Shown here one piece after another: positions 17,301 to 25,491 of a DNA stretch of 48,275 nt. The stretch is from an uncultured Pseudomonadota bacterium. GTDB lineage: Bacteria; Myxococcota_A; UBA796; JAFGLY01. Under the pieces are notes generated by a model, which saw only the letters and a program-made list of their open reading frames with translations, searched no databases and was not told the origin of the DNA. Position numbers and translations under genes: made by a program. The stretch's first letter is position 1; every line of letters begins with the position of its first letter. The stretch covers positions 1-48,275 of the forward strand of contig CALDOK010000408.1 of the NCBI GenBank assembly GCA_937912125.1. Reading direction: 5' to 3'.

Positions 17301-17412
17301 TGTCCAGGGGGATGCGCGTCCAGGCGATGGTGCCCAGCACGACCAGGGCCACGAAGGCCATGATCACCGTCACGGGCCGCGTGACGGCGAAGGTGGGCAG
17401 CCAGCGGTTCAC
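14320..17412 (-). CDS. RND efflux permease, second of the operon
   Basis: 1030 residues, normal length for an RND inner-membrane transporter. GTG start at 17412 overlaps the previous stop (GTGA). N-terminal TM1 then a large periplasmic loop, six helices including TM4 with GMVVDNAIVVVETIF (the Asp of the proton relay), second periplasmic loop from about 525, and six final helices (VLIGVVVNNGIVLVDLV, ILMTAMTTFFGLLPMALG). Related to AcrB/HAE1-type and other multidrug exporters; heavy-metal CzcA-type motifs are not obvious. Works with the adaptor at 21127 and the TolC at 12878. Together with the gene at 17409 it may form a heteromeric pump, as in MdtBC; whether the two mix is inference. Confidence 0.92.
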   Translation of the reverse strand: MNRWLPTFAVTRPVTVIMAFVALVVLGTIAWTRIPLDMMPPGFNAPYIWVWVPYRNTTPLETEQRIVHPMEEQLATVGGIKNFESSASSSGGQVELEFHQSVDMSDAYNQVVDRMERAMAELPDDVDRYWVFRWNPADEPKIWLGFTVPEHLEDPYPYVVQRIQRPLERIEGVGQVEIWGVHEKSVWVDFDRESLSAYGVDLGTLVGKLRGDNFQLSGGRITERGSLRYLRSLARFEDLDDLRDYPIRAGLKLSDVAEVSYRAEPDDTIHFINGQDAAVLGVTAESGANTVALCQQVRDTLAQLETQPDLEGFTFFPLFDQGEEIERSIGTLEDTALWGGLFALIVLFVFLREWRMTLLIAGCIPFSMLITVVILYFTGGNLNLLSMAGMMIAVGMVVDNAIVVVETIFASRQGGLGRKSAAVAGTAEVALAITLSTMTTMVVFLPIILMSENAMFSFFMKALGMPVVWALGASLLVALVFTPLTTTFLERKRIVVDPRWILWLSERYKRALRWVLSRRFDAMLGVIAVVVVTTQVPMKAVGCSEDNEGEVGRFVVRFELPSSLSQAERLDAVGAMEDMVSENWGRWGVDFTRTRLREGRTSGWMQVSLNDTEDWPDEALPRDEILTDVRKHLPDLAGVRVRLGWGDDPMGNRTIGVRLYGEETEVLERLSLEVARRLEAQPAFLSAYTSEDTEGSQEIRLNVDRDALSRYGFDASSVGGSLAFAMRGIDLPEMWDNGRDVRVKARFQEADRDDLDTLLDFPVYAADGTAVPIRAVTRSEVTRGWGSIHRDQRRTGLTVQLDLAEGMERDTAFAVIEQTLTQFDFPRGYGWEQGNKFAEQQENNDAQTFALILSIVLVFLLMGVLFESFILPLSVITTIPMALLGVYWTLYFTGTPLDLMAGIGLVVLIGVVVNNGIVLVDLVTRLRSQGVERTEALIQAGQRRLRPILMTAMTTFFGLLPMALGRSTFLDIPYAPLGRVVAGGLATATVLTLFFVPLLYTLLDDMRAASRRWFAFAWPGQATKREDSSR

Positions 17413-20400
17413 GCGGGCTCCCCCTCGTCCCCGGGCACCAGGGTGTCGCTGGAGCTGCGGGGGCGAGGTGCCTCGCCGGTCTCGAAGTCCTCACCCAGGC
17501 CCACGGTGTCACGGCCCGTCCAGGCCTCCACCCGCTTGACCACCTGGTCGTACAGCACCGGGATGACCAGCAGCGTGAGCAGCGTGGACGAGGTGAGCCC
17601 CGCGATGATGGTGATGGCCAGGGGACGCTGGATCTCCGACCCCTCTCCGAAACCCATGGCCAGGGGCAGCAGGCCCAGCACGGTGGTGGCCGTGGTGATC
17701 ATGATGGGCCGCAGGCGGATGCGCCCGGCCTCGCGAATGGCGTCGACGCGCGACAGGCCCTCCTGCCGGCGGCGACGGTTGATGGCGTCGACGAGCACGA
17801 TGGCGTTGTTGACCACCACGCCTGCCAGCACGATGAACCCGATCAGCACCACCACCGAGATGGGGATGCCCATGGGCAGCAGCACCAGCACCACGCCCAC
17901 CACCGCCAGGGGCAGGGAGCCCAGGATGACAAGGGGGTGCAGCAGGTGCTCGAAGGTGCCCGCCATGATGGCGTAGACCAGGAAGATGGACAGCAGCAGG
18001 GCGAAGCGCAGGCTGCCCAGGGACTGCTGCATCTCGCGGCTCTGGCCGGCCAGCTCGAAGGCGAAGCCCTCAGGCCAGTCCACCGCGCCCAGGGCCTCGG
18101 TGAGGCGCTCGCCGGCGCCGGCCAGATCGAAGCCCTCGAGGTTGGCGGTGACCACGGCCACCCGCTGCTGGTTGATGCGGCGGATCTCGGAGGGACCCTC
18201 GGCTTCCACGATGGTGGCCACGGCCTCGAGGGGGATGGGGGGGACGAGCCGCGGGTTGACGTTCAGCCGCCGCAGCTGGTCCACCGTGGCCCGGTCCCGC
18301 TCGTCCAGGCGCACGAGCATCTCGATGCGGTGCTCGCCCTGTGCCAGCTCCTTGGCCTGGGCCCCCTGGACCTTGTTTCGCACGGTGCGTGCCACCGAGG
18401 CCAGGTCGAGCTTGTACTGGGTCAGCAGGGCCCGATCGTAGCGGATGCGGATCTCGGGGAAGCCCCGCACCAGGCTGGAGCTGACGTCCTGGATGCCGGG
18501 CAGGCCGGTGACGATGGCCTCGGCCTTAGCGGACAGCTGCCTCAGATCCTGCAGCTCCTGGCCGGTGATGACCACCTCGACCGGGGTCTGGAAGCTGAAC
18601 AGGGCCGGACGCTCCAGCAGCAGCTCGCAGTCGGGCAGCTCGGTCAGAGCCTGGCGCACCAGATCCATGGCCACCCGCTCGCGGGCAGCCAGGCCGCCGC
18701 CAGGCTGGAGCTGGATCCGCAGCCGCGCGGTGTGCTCGCCCTCGTCGGGCTCGGAGTCGGCCCGCCGCTCGGTGCCGATGGTGGCGTGCACCCCGGCCAC
18801 GTCGGGCAGCTCGCGTACCAGCTGCTCAGCGCGCTCCACCACCTTGACCGTGCGCTCGAGGGGGGTGCCCACCGGCATGGCGATCTCGGCGGTGAAGCGC
18901 CCCTGGTGGACCTGGGGGATCAGCTCGACGCCCAACTTCTGAAGGGCACCCAGGCTGACCAGCAGCAACATGATCGCCCCGCCCAGTACCAGCCCCGGCC
19001 TCGTCAGGGCCTTGTCCAGCCAGCCCACGTAGCGCAGGGCCAGGCCGTCGTAGTGCCGCCCGAAGCGGTTCCCCAGCCACAGGGCCCCGCCGGCCGCGCG
19101 GGGCAACACCCGCGCCCCGACCCAGGTGGCGGCGCGCCCGCCGAAGCCAGCCAGCACCATGAACACGGCCACGAAGAAGTCCAGGGGAGCCCGCAGCGCC
19201 ACCCGCAGGAGCAGGTAGGGCCGCCACAGCTTGCGCCAGCCCACGCCCGCGCGCCAGGACTGGCGGAACTCGCGGATGGAGGGGAAGCGCAGAGCGGGGC
19301 TGAGCTCATCCAGGCCGAGGCTCCGCTCGGGGCGCTTCAGCTCCCGGGCCGCCAGCATGGGCACGAAGAACAAGGCCACCAGCAGCGAGGCCACCAGAGA
19401 GAAGACCACGGCCAGGGCCAGGTCGCCGAAGACCTCACCGGCCACGCCCTCGACGAAGGTGATGGGGAAGAACACCGCCACCGTGGTGAAGGTGGAGGCG
19501 CTGACCGCGGCGGCCACCTCGCCCACGCCCTCGATGGCGGCTTCTCGTCGGGCCATGCCCCGATCCAGACAAGTCTGGATGCTCTCGAGCACCACCACGG
19601 CGTTGTCCACCAGCATGCCCACGCCCAGGGCCAGCCCTCCCAGGGACATGAGGTTCAGGGACACCCCGCCCAGGTACATGGGGGCGAAGGCGCAGACCAC
19701 CGAGATGGGGATGGCCAGCGCGATGATGGCGGTGATGCGGTAGTTGCGCAGGAACAGGAACAGGACGCCGATGGCCAGCAGGCCGCCCAGCAGCACGGTG
19801 GACTTCAGGTTGCCGATGGAGGCCTCGATGAAGCCCGCCTGGTCATCGAGCACCTCGAGCACCACCCCCTCGGGCAGGGTGTCGATGATGCTGGGGGGGC
19901 CCAGGATCATGGCCCGGATCTGCGGGTCCATGTCCGGAGGCAGATCGGGGGGTGGGGGCTTGTCCAGCCCCAGCCGGGCCTTCACCGAGCGCGCCACCTG
20001 CACGATGTTGGCGTCGGCCTCGCGGTGGATCTCGAGCTCCACGGCCTCGCGCCCGTCCAGGTGGCTGACCACCTCGCGGTCCTTGTGGGCCTCGCGCACG
20101 GTGGCCACGTCCGCCACCCGCACCTTGGTGCCATCGACGCGTACCAGCTCGATGTCGCGTACCTCTTCGACGGACTCGAACTGGTTCAGGGTGCGGATCA
20201 GGTACTCGGTGTCTCCCTCGCGGATGCTGCCGCCAGAGATGTTCACGTTCTGGGCGATGAGCGCCGCCTGGACCTGCTCGAGGGTCACGCCCCGGGCCGC
20301 CAGCCAGTCCTCGCGCAGCTCGATGAGCACCTGCCGCTCGAGGCCGCCGCGCACCTTGGCCGCGGCCACGCCGTCCATGGCCTCGAGGATGGGCTTGATC

Positions 20401-21113
20401 TCCTGCTCGGCCAGCTCGCGCAGCGCGTAGAGCGAGGCGGGCTCGTAGTCGGGCAGGGGCTCCTCGGCGGCCGGGGAGATCGGCTCATCTTCGGACGCGG
20501 CTTCGGCCTCGGCCTCGGCCTCGCTGCTCTTCTCCCCCCCACCCAGCAGCTTCATGAAGGGGCTGTTCATCTGCTTGGCGCGGGCCTTGGCCATCTTCTC
20601 GGCCAGCTCCGCAGCCTTGGCCCGTTCCTCGAGCTGGCGAACACGCCAGGCCTCGAGGCTCTCGGTGGAGATGGACAGGCGCAGGATGGGCTCGAGGTTG
20701 GGGTCGTAGCGCAGGATCAGGGGGCGCTCGGCGTCGTCGGGCAGCCAGGTGGTCTGCAGGCGCTCGCGCACGTCCTGGGCTGCCTGATCGATGTCGGTGC
20801 CCCAGCCGAAGTCCAGCACCACATCGGAGAGCTCGGCTCGGGACCGGCTCTCGAGCTCCACCAGGCCCTGCACCGTGGCCAGGGCCTCCTCGATGGGGCG
20901 GCTGACCTGCTCCTCCACCTCCTCGGGGGCCGCGCCGGGCACCTCGGTGCGCACGGTGACCGAGGGGTAGGCGATGTCGGGCATGAGGTTGACGGGCAGG
21001 CGCTTGGCGGAGACCCAGCCGAAGACCACCAAGCCCATGAAGACCATCAGCACCCCGACGGGGTGGTCCACGAGGGATCGGAAGAGCTGGTGGCGGCGCT
21101 CGAGGACGTCCAT
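17409..21113 (-). CDS. RND efflux permease, first of the operon, with long insertions
   Basis: 1234 residues, about 200 more than usual. The ATG at 21113 begins the family's N-terminus (RRHQLFRSLVDHPVGVLMVF); the longer open frame upstream reads antisense-like Pro/Ser/Arg sequence. Standard RND landmarks: VNLMPDIAYPSVTV, TM4 with GVGMLVDNAVVVLESI (Asp503), FTTVAVFFPITFVEGVAGEVF, and the last helices GVVVNNAIVLVDAINRR and MITTATTVLGLLPLAMGFGEGSE. Two lineage-specific insertions stand out. Residues 154-227 hold a charged coil and acidic tract in the first periplasmic loop, and about 592-700 hold extra amphipathic/hydrophobic segments in the central cytoplasmic loop. It starts 13 bases after the adaptor gene. 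The C-terminal tail is acidic (RSSSDTLVPGDEGEPA). Substrate unknown. Confidence 0.92.
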   Translation of the reverse strand: MDVLERRHQLFRSLVDHPVGVLMVFMGLVVFGWVSAKRLPVNLMPDIAYPSVTVRTEVPGAAPEEVEEQVSRPIEEALATVQGLVELESRSRAELSDVVLDFGWGTDIDQAAQDVRERLQTTWLPDDAERPLILRYDPNLEPILRLSISTESLEAWRVRQLEERAKAAELAEKMAKARAKQMNSPFMKLLGGGEKSSEAEAEAEAASEDEPISPAAEEPLPDYEPASLYALRELAEQEIKPILEAMDGVAAAKVRGGLERQVLIELREDWLAARGVTLEQVQAALIAQNVNISGGSIREGDTEYLIRTLNQFESVEEVRDIELVRVDGTKVRVADVATVREAHKDREVVSHLDGREAVELEIHREADANIVQVARSVKARLGLDKPPPPDLPPDMDPQIRAMILGPPSIIDTLPEGVVLEVLDDQAGFIEASIGNLKSTVLLGGLLAIGVLFLFLRNYRITAIIALAIPISVVCAFAPMYLGGVSLNLMSLGGLALGVGMLVDNAVVVLESIQTCLDRGMARREAAIEGVGEVAAAVSASTFTTVAVFFPITFVEGVAGEVFGDLALAVVFSLVASLLVALFFVPMLAARELKRPERSLGLDELSPALRFPSIREFRQSWRAGVGWRKLWRPYLLLRVALRAPLDFFVAVFMVLAGFGGRAATWVGARVLPRAAGGALWLGNRFGRHYDGLALRYVGWLDKALTRPGLVLGGAIMLLLVSLGALQKLGVELIPQVHQGRFTAEIAMPVGTPLERTVKVVERAEQLVRELPDVAGVHATIGTERRADSEPDEGEHTARLRIQLQPGGGLAARERVAMDLVRQALTELPDCELLLERPALFSFQTPVEVVITGQELQDLRQLSAKAEAIVTGLPGIQDVSSSLVRGFPEIRIRYDRALLTQYKLDLASVARTVRNKVQGAQAKELAQGEHRIEMLVRLDERDRATVDQLRRLNVNPRLVPPIPLEAVATIVEAEGPSEIRRINQQRVAVVTANLEGFDLAGAGERLTEALGAVDWPEGFAFELAGQSREMQQSLGSLRFALLLSIFLVYAIMAGTFEHLLHPLVILGSLPLAVVGVVLVLLPMGIPISVVVLIGFIVLAGVVVNNAIVLVDAINRRRRQEGLSRVDAIREAGRIRLRPIMITTATTVLGLLPLAMGFGEGSEIQRPLAITIIAGLTSSTLLTLLVIPVLYDQVVKRVEAWTGRDTVGLGEDFETGEAPRPRSSSDTLVPGDEGEPA

Positions 21114-21126
21114 AGTGAGGCCCGCC

Positions 21127-22521
21127 CTACTCGGCCCGGGCGGGTTCGGCCCGGGCGGGTTCGGCCGGCTCGTCATCGTCGGCTTCGTCCGCCTCTCCTG
21201 CGGCTTCCTCGGCCTCGGCTTCCTCGGCCTCCCGCTTGGCCTTCCGCTGCTCCATGATCTCGGCCATGGTGGGATCCTCGGGGAGCCGCACCCGCGCCTC
21301 GTCTCGCAGGGCCTCGTGGCCAAGGCTGACCACCAGATCGCCTGGGTCGAGCCCGCCCATGACCTCGACGGTCTCGACCTCGAGGAAGCCCAGCTCGATC
21401 TCCACCCGCTCGGCCTGGCGCTTGGGACCGGGCAGCTCCTCTTCTTCGTCGTCACCCCCCATGCCCTGGGCCTGCGCCGCCTTGTCCTGGAACTCCGCGA
21501 TCTTGGCCTTGATCTTGGCCATGAAGCCCTGCTCCTCCTCGTCCTTCTCCTCGTCTTCGTCCTTCTCCTCGTCTTCCTCGACGGGGGCTTCGGTGACCCG
21601 GAACACGTAGGGATCGCCGCGCTCGTACAGCACGGCCCGGCGGGGGAGGACCAGGGTGTCGGTGTGGTGATCCACCTGGATGCGGACCGAGACGAACTGG
21701 CCCGGACGCAGCAGCTGCTGGTCGCTCACGGGGGCCACGGTGACCCGGAAGGTGCCGGTCTGGGAGTCGACCACGGGGGAGAGTCGCAGCACCTCGCCGG
21801 GCACCACGAGCTCAGCATCGTATACGGGCACCAGCTGGGCGGGCTGGCCCACCCGGATGCGGGCGAGGTCGCGCTCGGGCAGCTGGGCCACCACCCGCAG
21901 CTCGTCCAGGTCCACCACGCGGAAGGCAGGCGTGGCGGGGCCGACCAGCTGCCCGTACTTGATGTAACGGGCCGCCACGTGGCCATCGATGGGGCTGACC
22001 ACGCGGGTGTAGGCCCCCATGCGCTGGGCCTCGTCGTGGGAGGTGCGCGCGGTCTCGAGGGCGTGGTGGGCGTCGAGCAGCTCGCGCTCACTCAGGGCGT
22101 TGGCTTGGCGCAGCCGCTGCAGCTCGCCGTAGGTCTGCTCGGCCCGCTCCAGCTCGGCGCCAGCGCGCGCGAGGGTGGCCTCGAGGTTGGGGTTCTCGAT
22201 GACCGCCAGCACCTGGCCCTTGTGCACCGCGTCGCCCTCTTCCACCCGCACGGCGGTGACTACGCCGCTGGTCTCGGGGAGCAGGTCCACGGCGGCCTCG
22301 CTCTCGACCACCGCCGAGCTGACCACATACTGGCCCACAGCGCCGGTGGAGACCTCCACCGCCTCCACCAGGGTGCGGGGGTCCGGAGGCGGGGCCTCGT
22401 CGTCGTCGCCGTCGCCGTGCTTGTTCTTGCCGCGCATGCTGCGCTTGGCGTCCTTGCCTCCGCCGCCACAGGCGACGAGCAGCAAGGTGAGGACCACCAA
22501 AAGGAGAAGCGATCTGCGCAT
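21127..22521 (-). CDS. RND periplasmic adaptor (membrane fusion) lipoprotein with acidic insert
   Basis: 464 residues. Lipobox LLVAC (Cys18) indicates an inner-membrane-anchored lipoprotein adaptor. HlyD-family order: biotinyl-lipoyl halves at 80-110 (GVVTAVRVEEGDAVHKGQVLAVIENPN) and 172-192 (VVSPIDGHVAARYIKYGQLV), an alpha-hairpin between them (115-165), then beta-barrel and membrane-proximal domains. An insertion at about 313-368 is almost entirely Glu/Asp/Lys (EEDEEKDEDEEKDEEE) around a short Lys/Ala helix, and the C-terminal 45 residues are Glu/Ala-rich. It should bridge the RND permeases and TolC of the same operon. No clear Shine-Dalgarno before the ATG. First gene of the operon; the 204-base gap upstream (22522-22725) shows no gene and no promoter I can defend. 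Confidence 0.9.
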   Translation of the reverse strand: MRRSLLLLVVLTLLLVACGGGGKDAKRSMRGKNKHGDGDDDEAPPPDPRTLVEAVEVSTGAVGQYVVSSAVVESEAAVDLLPETSGVVTAVRVEEGDAVHKGQVLAVIENPNLEATLARAGAELERAEQTYGELQRLRQANALSERELLDAHHALETARTSHDEAQRMGAYTRVVSPIDGHVAARYIKYGQLVGPATPAFRVVDLDELRVVAQLPERDLARIRVGQPAQLVPVYDAELVVPGEVLRLSPVVDSQTGTFRVTVAPVSDQQLLRPGQFVSVRIQVDHHTDTLVLPRRAVLYERGDPYVFRVTEAPVEEDEEKDEDEEKDEEEQGFMAKIKAKIAEFQDKAAQAQGMGGDDEEEELPGPKRQAERVEIELGFLEVETVEVMGGLDPGDLVVSLGHEALRDEARVRLPEDPTMAEIMEQRKAKREAEEAEAEEAAGEADEADDDEPAEPARAEPARAE

Positions 22522-22725
22522 GGTGCACCGGCAGGGAGAGGAGCAAGCGCCCGTATCACGGCTCCTGGATCGAGGGCCGATGTGCGCGCGCTGCGGGGAG
22601 AGCTGGGGTGAGCTGGACGGAGGGCGGCCGAGGGTTCCCGGAAGCCCCCCGCATACGCAGTGTCCGCCAGCGCTATTCCCGTTGACTGCAGATGGGTGAT
22701 CATCGTCAGGATCGTCGCGGGACCG

Positions 22726-24231
22726 TCAGCCCTCGGCCCCCACCCAGAACAGCTCGCCGTTCTTACCCTTTTCGCTGCGGGGGACGTGACCCCAGTCGCT
22801 GCGGGGGATCTCTTCGAGCTGGAGGGTGTCGATGCCGGCCTCGCCCCGGAGGTTGATGACCTCGCGATCCCCCAGCAATTCCAGGGTGGCGTCTCGGGCG
22901 ATCGAGTCGTCGATCAGCGCGATGGCGTCGGGGATCAGCAGGGCGGCCCGCACCGGCCCGGTGTCGCCGGTCGTCCACCAGTCGTCAGGACGAACCTGGG
23001 CGATCATGGAGTGTACGTGGTGCAGCTCGAGCTCGAAGGGCTCGCCCTCCACCGTCAGCGGCTCGCCCGCGTAGGCGAGCCGGACCGTCGCCGGGGAGCA
23101 GAACAGGTCGTAGTCCTCGACCTCGACAGAGAGCTCCTGCGCGCTGTCCTCCCGACCCATTCCGCCTGACAGGGCCAGCGCCCGACGCTGGGGCGTGGGG
23201 AGCGCGTCGAGCCCCCGGGACTCCAGCAGGCGGCCTCGCAGGGGCAGGTCGGTCTCCACGAAGCCCCACTCCTGGGCATCGATGCGCTTCTCGAACAGCC
23301 CGCGGACGCCATCGACCACGCCCTCGACCCGCAACACTCGGGCGGAATTGCCCTCCCCATCCTGGAAGATGGTGATGCGATCGCTGATGCGCCCCCCGGG
23401 GATCTCGGGCTGTCGAAGCCAAGGCTCAGCGGGCAGGCCCCGCACGCTGTGGGTGATGTTGTCGGGCAGGTAGGTGAAGGTCAGGGTGTCGTTCTCACCC
23501 GCCGTGTCGAAGTCCCACAGGCGGGTGTACAGCGCCCCGTCCTCGGTGAGCACGAACAAGGTCGAGGCCGAGGCGCTCAGGTTCGCGATGCGCTGCTCAC
23601 CCCGCCCCGGGGCGCAGACCTGGCGGCTCCAGTCCGCGGGCAACCACCAGTCGTTCCAGTAGATGCGCGTACCGTCCGGGCTGGTGCGGTAGACATGGGC
23701 CACGCCCAGGCCCACGCTGTGCTCCTGCCCGTAGACGTCGGTGTAGCTGTCCACGTCGAAGGTGTGGGAGTCGGAGACGGACCAGCCGCGGGCGGTGGAG
23801 TCCTCCACCGTGAGCCCGTCGCCCCTCGCGGCAGGCCAACCCCAGCGATCTGTCCACGAAAAGCGTCCATTCAGGCCTGTTCTCATGTCGGCAGCGCGAT
23901 ATATCACCCCATCGGTCGATATGGCCTGCAGCCAGGTTCCATCGGCAGAGATGGACGCCACGGCGCTGGGAGGCTCGAAGTTCACCAGCTTGCCCCCCTC
24001 GGGGATGCCGGTGTTCCCCAGCAGCTCCCAGTCCCCTGCCTCGCGCTCGCCTGTCTCGAGGTTGGGCTTCACCCAGATGCGGCCGTCGCGCAGGGCCACG
24101 TACCAGTCCCGGTTGAAGGACTCGGAGGCGTCCCGGAACCAGACCCGTTCGGGGAGGTCTCCGGGCGGTGCGATGTCCAGCTTGCCGCCACACGAGGCGA
24201 GGGCGATGATCAGCAGGGGTCCTCTACGCAT
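22726..24231 (-). CDS. Lipoprotein of unknown function, beta-rich
   Basis: 501 residues; ATG at 24231 with AAGGAG five bases upstream. Signal peptide with ALASC lipobox (Cys14). The mature chain is rich in Trp, Gly and beta-strand patterns such as 'ADGTWLQAISTDGVIYR', 'SASASTLFVLTEDGALYTRLWDF' and 'DRITIFQDGEGNSARVLRVEG', which look like successive beta-propeller blades (the 'L.V.T.DG.LY...' pattern is common in them). The C-terminal part differs (ELELHHVHSMIAQVRPDDWW, LLIPDAIALIDDSIARDATLELLGDREVINL). I recognise no named family and no catalytic motif. Same strand as the efflux operon but 204 bases away, so probably a separate transcript. Confidence 0.75.
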   Translation of the reverse strand: MRRGPLLIIALASCGGKLDIAPPGDLPERVWFRDASESFNRDWYVALRDGRIWVKPNLETGEREAGDWELLGNTGIPEGGKLVNFEPPSAVASISADGTWLQAISTDGVIYRAADMRTGLNGRFSWTDRWGWPAARGDGLTVEDSTARGWSVSDSHTFDVDSYTDVYGQEHSVGLGVAHVYRTSPDGTRIYWNDWWLPADWSRQVCAPGRGEQRIANLSASASTLFVLTEDGALYTRLWDFDTAGENDTLTFTYLPDNITHSVRGLPAEPWLRQPEIPGGRISDRITIFQDGEGNSARVLRVEGVVDGVRGLFEKRIDAQEWGFVETDLPLRGRLLESRGLDALPTPQRRALALSGGMGREDSAQELSVEVEDYDLFCSPATVRLAYAGEPLTVEGEPFELELHHVHSMIAQVRPDDWWTTGDTGPVRAALLIPDAIALIDDSIARDATLELLGDREVINLRGEAGIDTLQLEEIPRSDWGHVPRSEKGKNGELFWVGAEG

Positions 24232-24289
24232 GGGCTCCTTGGGTCCGTGGTGATGGAACACCTGCGGGGTCGTTGGGCGTCACCCCAGG

Positions 24290-24298
24290 TGGTACCAT
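24290..24298 (+). promoter_or_regulatory. Putative extended -10 element for the small MopC gene
   Basis: TGGTACCAT, matching the TGG-TAnnnT pattern seen at 37241 and 41051 and on the minus strand at 491 and 7507. The 24232-24322 gap lies between divergent genes, and the GGTACC core is palindromic. No -35 is clear. Confidence 0.35.
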
Positions 24299-24322
24299 AG
24301 GCCGAGTCACGGAGTTCACACC

Positions 24323-24763
24323 ATGCGCAGAATGCTCTGGTCCGCCCTGGGGTTCGTCACCGCCAGCCTGGTGGGCTGCCCCAGCATAGGGCCCGACTAC
24401 GGCGTGGTAGTCGAGGACGGCGACGGCGACGGCTGGGTGGGCGCGGAGGACTGTGACGACGGCGCTCCCGCGGTGCACCCTGACGCCGATGAGCTCTGTG
24501 ACGACGGCGTGGACAATGACTGCGACGGCGCCGTGGATGGCGATGACGTGGACTGCGAGGAGCCCGATCGCCCGCTGTGGGCCGGCTTCTCGAAGGCCGC
24601 AGCGCAGATGCTGGGCGTCTGGGTGGGAGACACGGACAGCTGGGTCGCAGACTACAGTGGCTGGGGTGCGGATCGCGACGGAGACGGGTGGAGTGCGGAG
24701 GAGGATCCCGACGACCACGATCCCGATGTGGGCGGAGGGGTCACGCAGGGCTCGAGCCGATAG
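24323..24763 (+). CDS. Small MopC-type metal-binding lipoprotein
   Basis: 146 residues; ATG at 24323 (weak GGAG 12 bases upstream). Signal peptide with SLVGC lipobox (Cys19). A single 'DCDDGAPAVHPDADELCDDGVDNDCDG' type metal-binding motif at about 48-80, preceded by the calcium loop EDGDGDGWVGAED; a second calcium-type loop follows near the end (DRDGDGWSAEEDPDDHD). Between them lies a short stretch (LWAGFSKAAAQMLGVWVGDTDSW) without recognised family. It is a minimal version of the long MopC proteins at 3886, 29528 and 39595. Function unknown; presumed surface-exposed. Followed 26 bases later by the methyltransferase gene, so they may be cotranscribed by position only. Confidence 0.82.
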   Translation: MRRMLWSALGFVTASLVGCPSIGPDYGVVVEDGDGDGWVGAEDCDDGAPAVHPDADELCDDGVDNDCDGAVDGDDVDCEEPDRPLWAGFSKAAAQMLGVWVGDTDSWVADYSGWGADRDGDGWSAEEDPDDHDPDVGGGVTQGSSR

Positions 24764-24789
24764 GAGAGGGCGCCAGCCAGAGGAGCCCC

Positions 24790-25482
24790 ATGAGCGACGG
24801 CAGCGGCGCCATGTTCGACGCCATCGCGGCGCGCTACGATCTGCTCAACCGGGTGCTGTCCCTGGGGCTGGATCGAGGCTGGCGGCGGGCCTTGGTGGAG
24901 TCCATGCAGCTCGGCGCCACGGACCGCGCCCTGGACCTGGCCACAGGCACCGGGGACGTGGCCGTGGCCATCGCCCGCGCTCACCCCGGCGCGCGGATCA
25001 CGGGTGTGGACCCCAGCGCAGGCATGCTGGCGGTGGGGCGCGCCAAGCTGGCCCGCGGGTCGCTGACAGAGAGGGTCAGCCTGGTCCAGGGCGACGCCCA
25101 GGCCCTGCCCTTCGCCGACGACAGCTTCGCCGCCAGCTGCATCGCCTTCGGCATCCGCAACGTGCCCGACCGCTCCCGTGGCATCGGGGAGATGGCTCGG
25201 GTCACCCGGCCTGGCGGCCGCGTGGTGGTGCTCGAGCTGGGCGAGCCCGAGGCCGGCCCCCTGGCCATGGCGGTGCGCTTCCACATCCGGCAGGTGGTGC
25301 CGCGGGTAGGCGCGCTGCTGTCCGGGGCCAAGGAGTACCGCTACCTGCAGCGGTCGGTGGCCGCCTTCCCGCGCCCCGAGCGCTTCGCCGCGCTGATGAG
25401 CCAGCAGGGGCTCGATCTCTCCCCTCCCCGCGCCCTGGGCTTCGGCGCGGCCTGGCTGTACGTCGGGACCGTGCGCGGCTGA
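24790..25482 (+). CDS. menG/ubiE: Demethylmenaquinone/ubiquinone C-methyltransferase
   Basis: 230 residues, the family's usual length. ATG at 24790 with AGGAG four bases upstream. Carries the UbiE/COQ5 signatures: N-terminal MFDAIAARYDLLNRVLSLGLDRGWRR, SAM-binding motif LDLATGTGDVAVAIA, VDPSAGMLAVGR, GDAQALPFADDSF, the family-specific CIAFGIRNVPDRSRGIGEMARV, LELGEPEAG and KEYRYLQRSVAAFP. It catalyses the SAM-dependent C-methylation of demethylmenaquinone (or the ubiquinone precursor). For this lineage menaquinone is the likelier product, but no other quinone genes are in the window to decide. Cytoplasmic. It converges with the CotH gene, with 9 bases between the stops. Confidence 0.95.
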   Translation: MSDGSGAMFDAIAARYDLLNRVLSLGLDRGWRRALVESMQLGATDRALDLATGTGDVAVAIARAHPGARITGVDPSAGMLAVGRAKLARGSLTERVSLVQGDAQALPFADDSFAASCIAFGIRNVPDRSRGIGEMARVTRPGGRVVVLELGEPEAGPLAMAVRFHIRQVVPRVGALLSGAKEYRYLQRSVAAFPRPERFAALMSQQGLDLSPPRALGFGAAWLYVGTVRG

Positions 25483-25491
25483 CCCCCCACC

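Noticed and set aside
17409..21455. 1348-residue form of the first RND permease
   Set aside because: The extra 114 residues are Arg/Pro/Ser-rich frame shadow over the adaptor gene; the family N-terminus begins at 21113.
14320..22521. Heavy-metal (Czc/Cus) export operon
   Set aside because: No methionine/histidine metal motifs in the adaptor or permeases; general multidrug or lipid export fits equally well.
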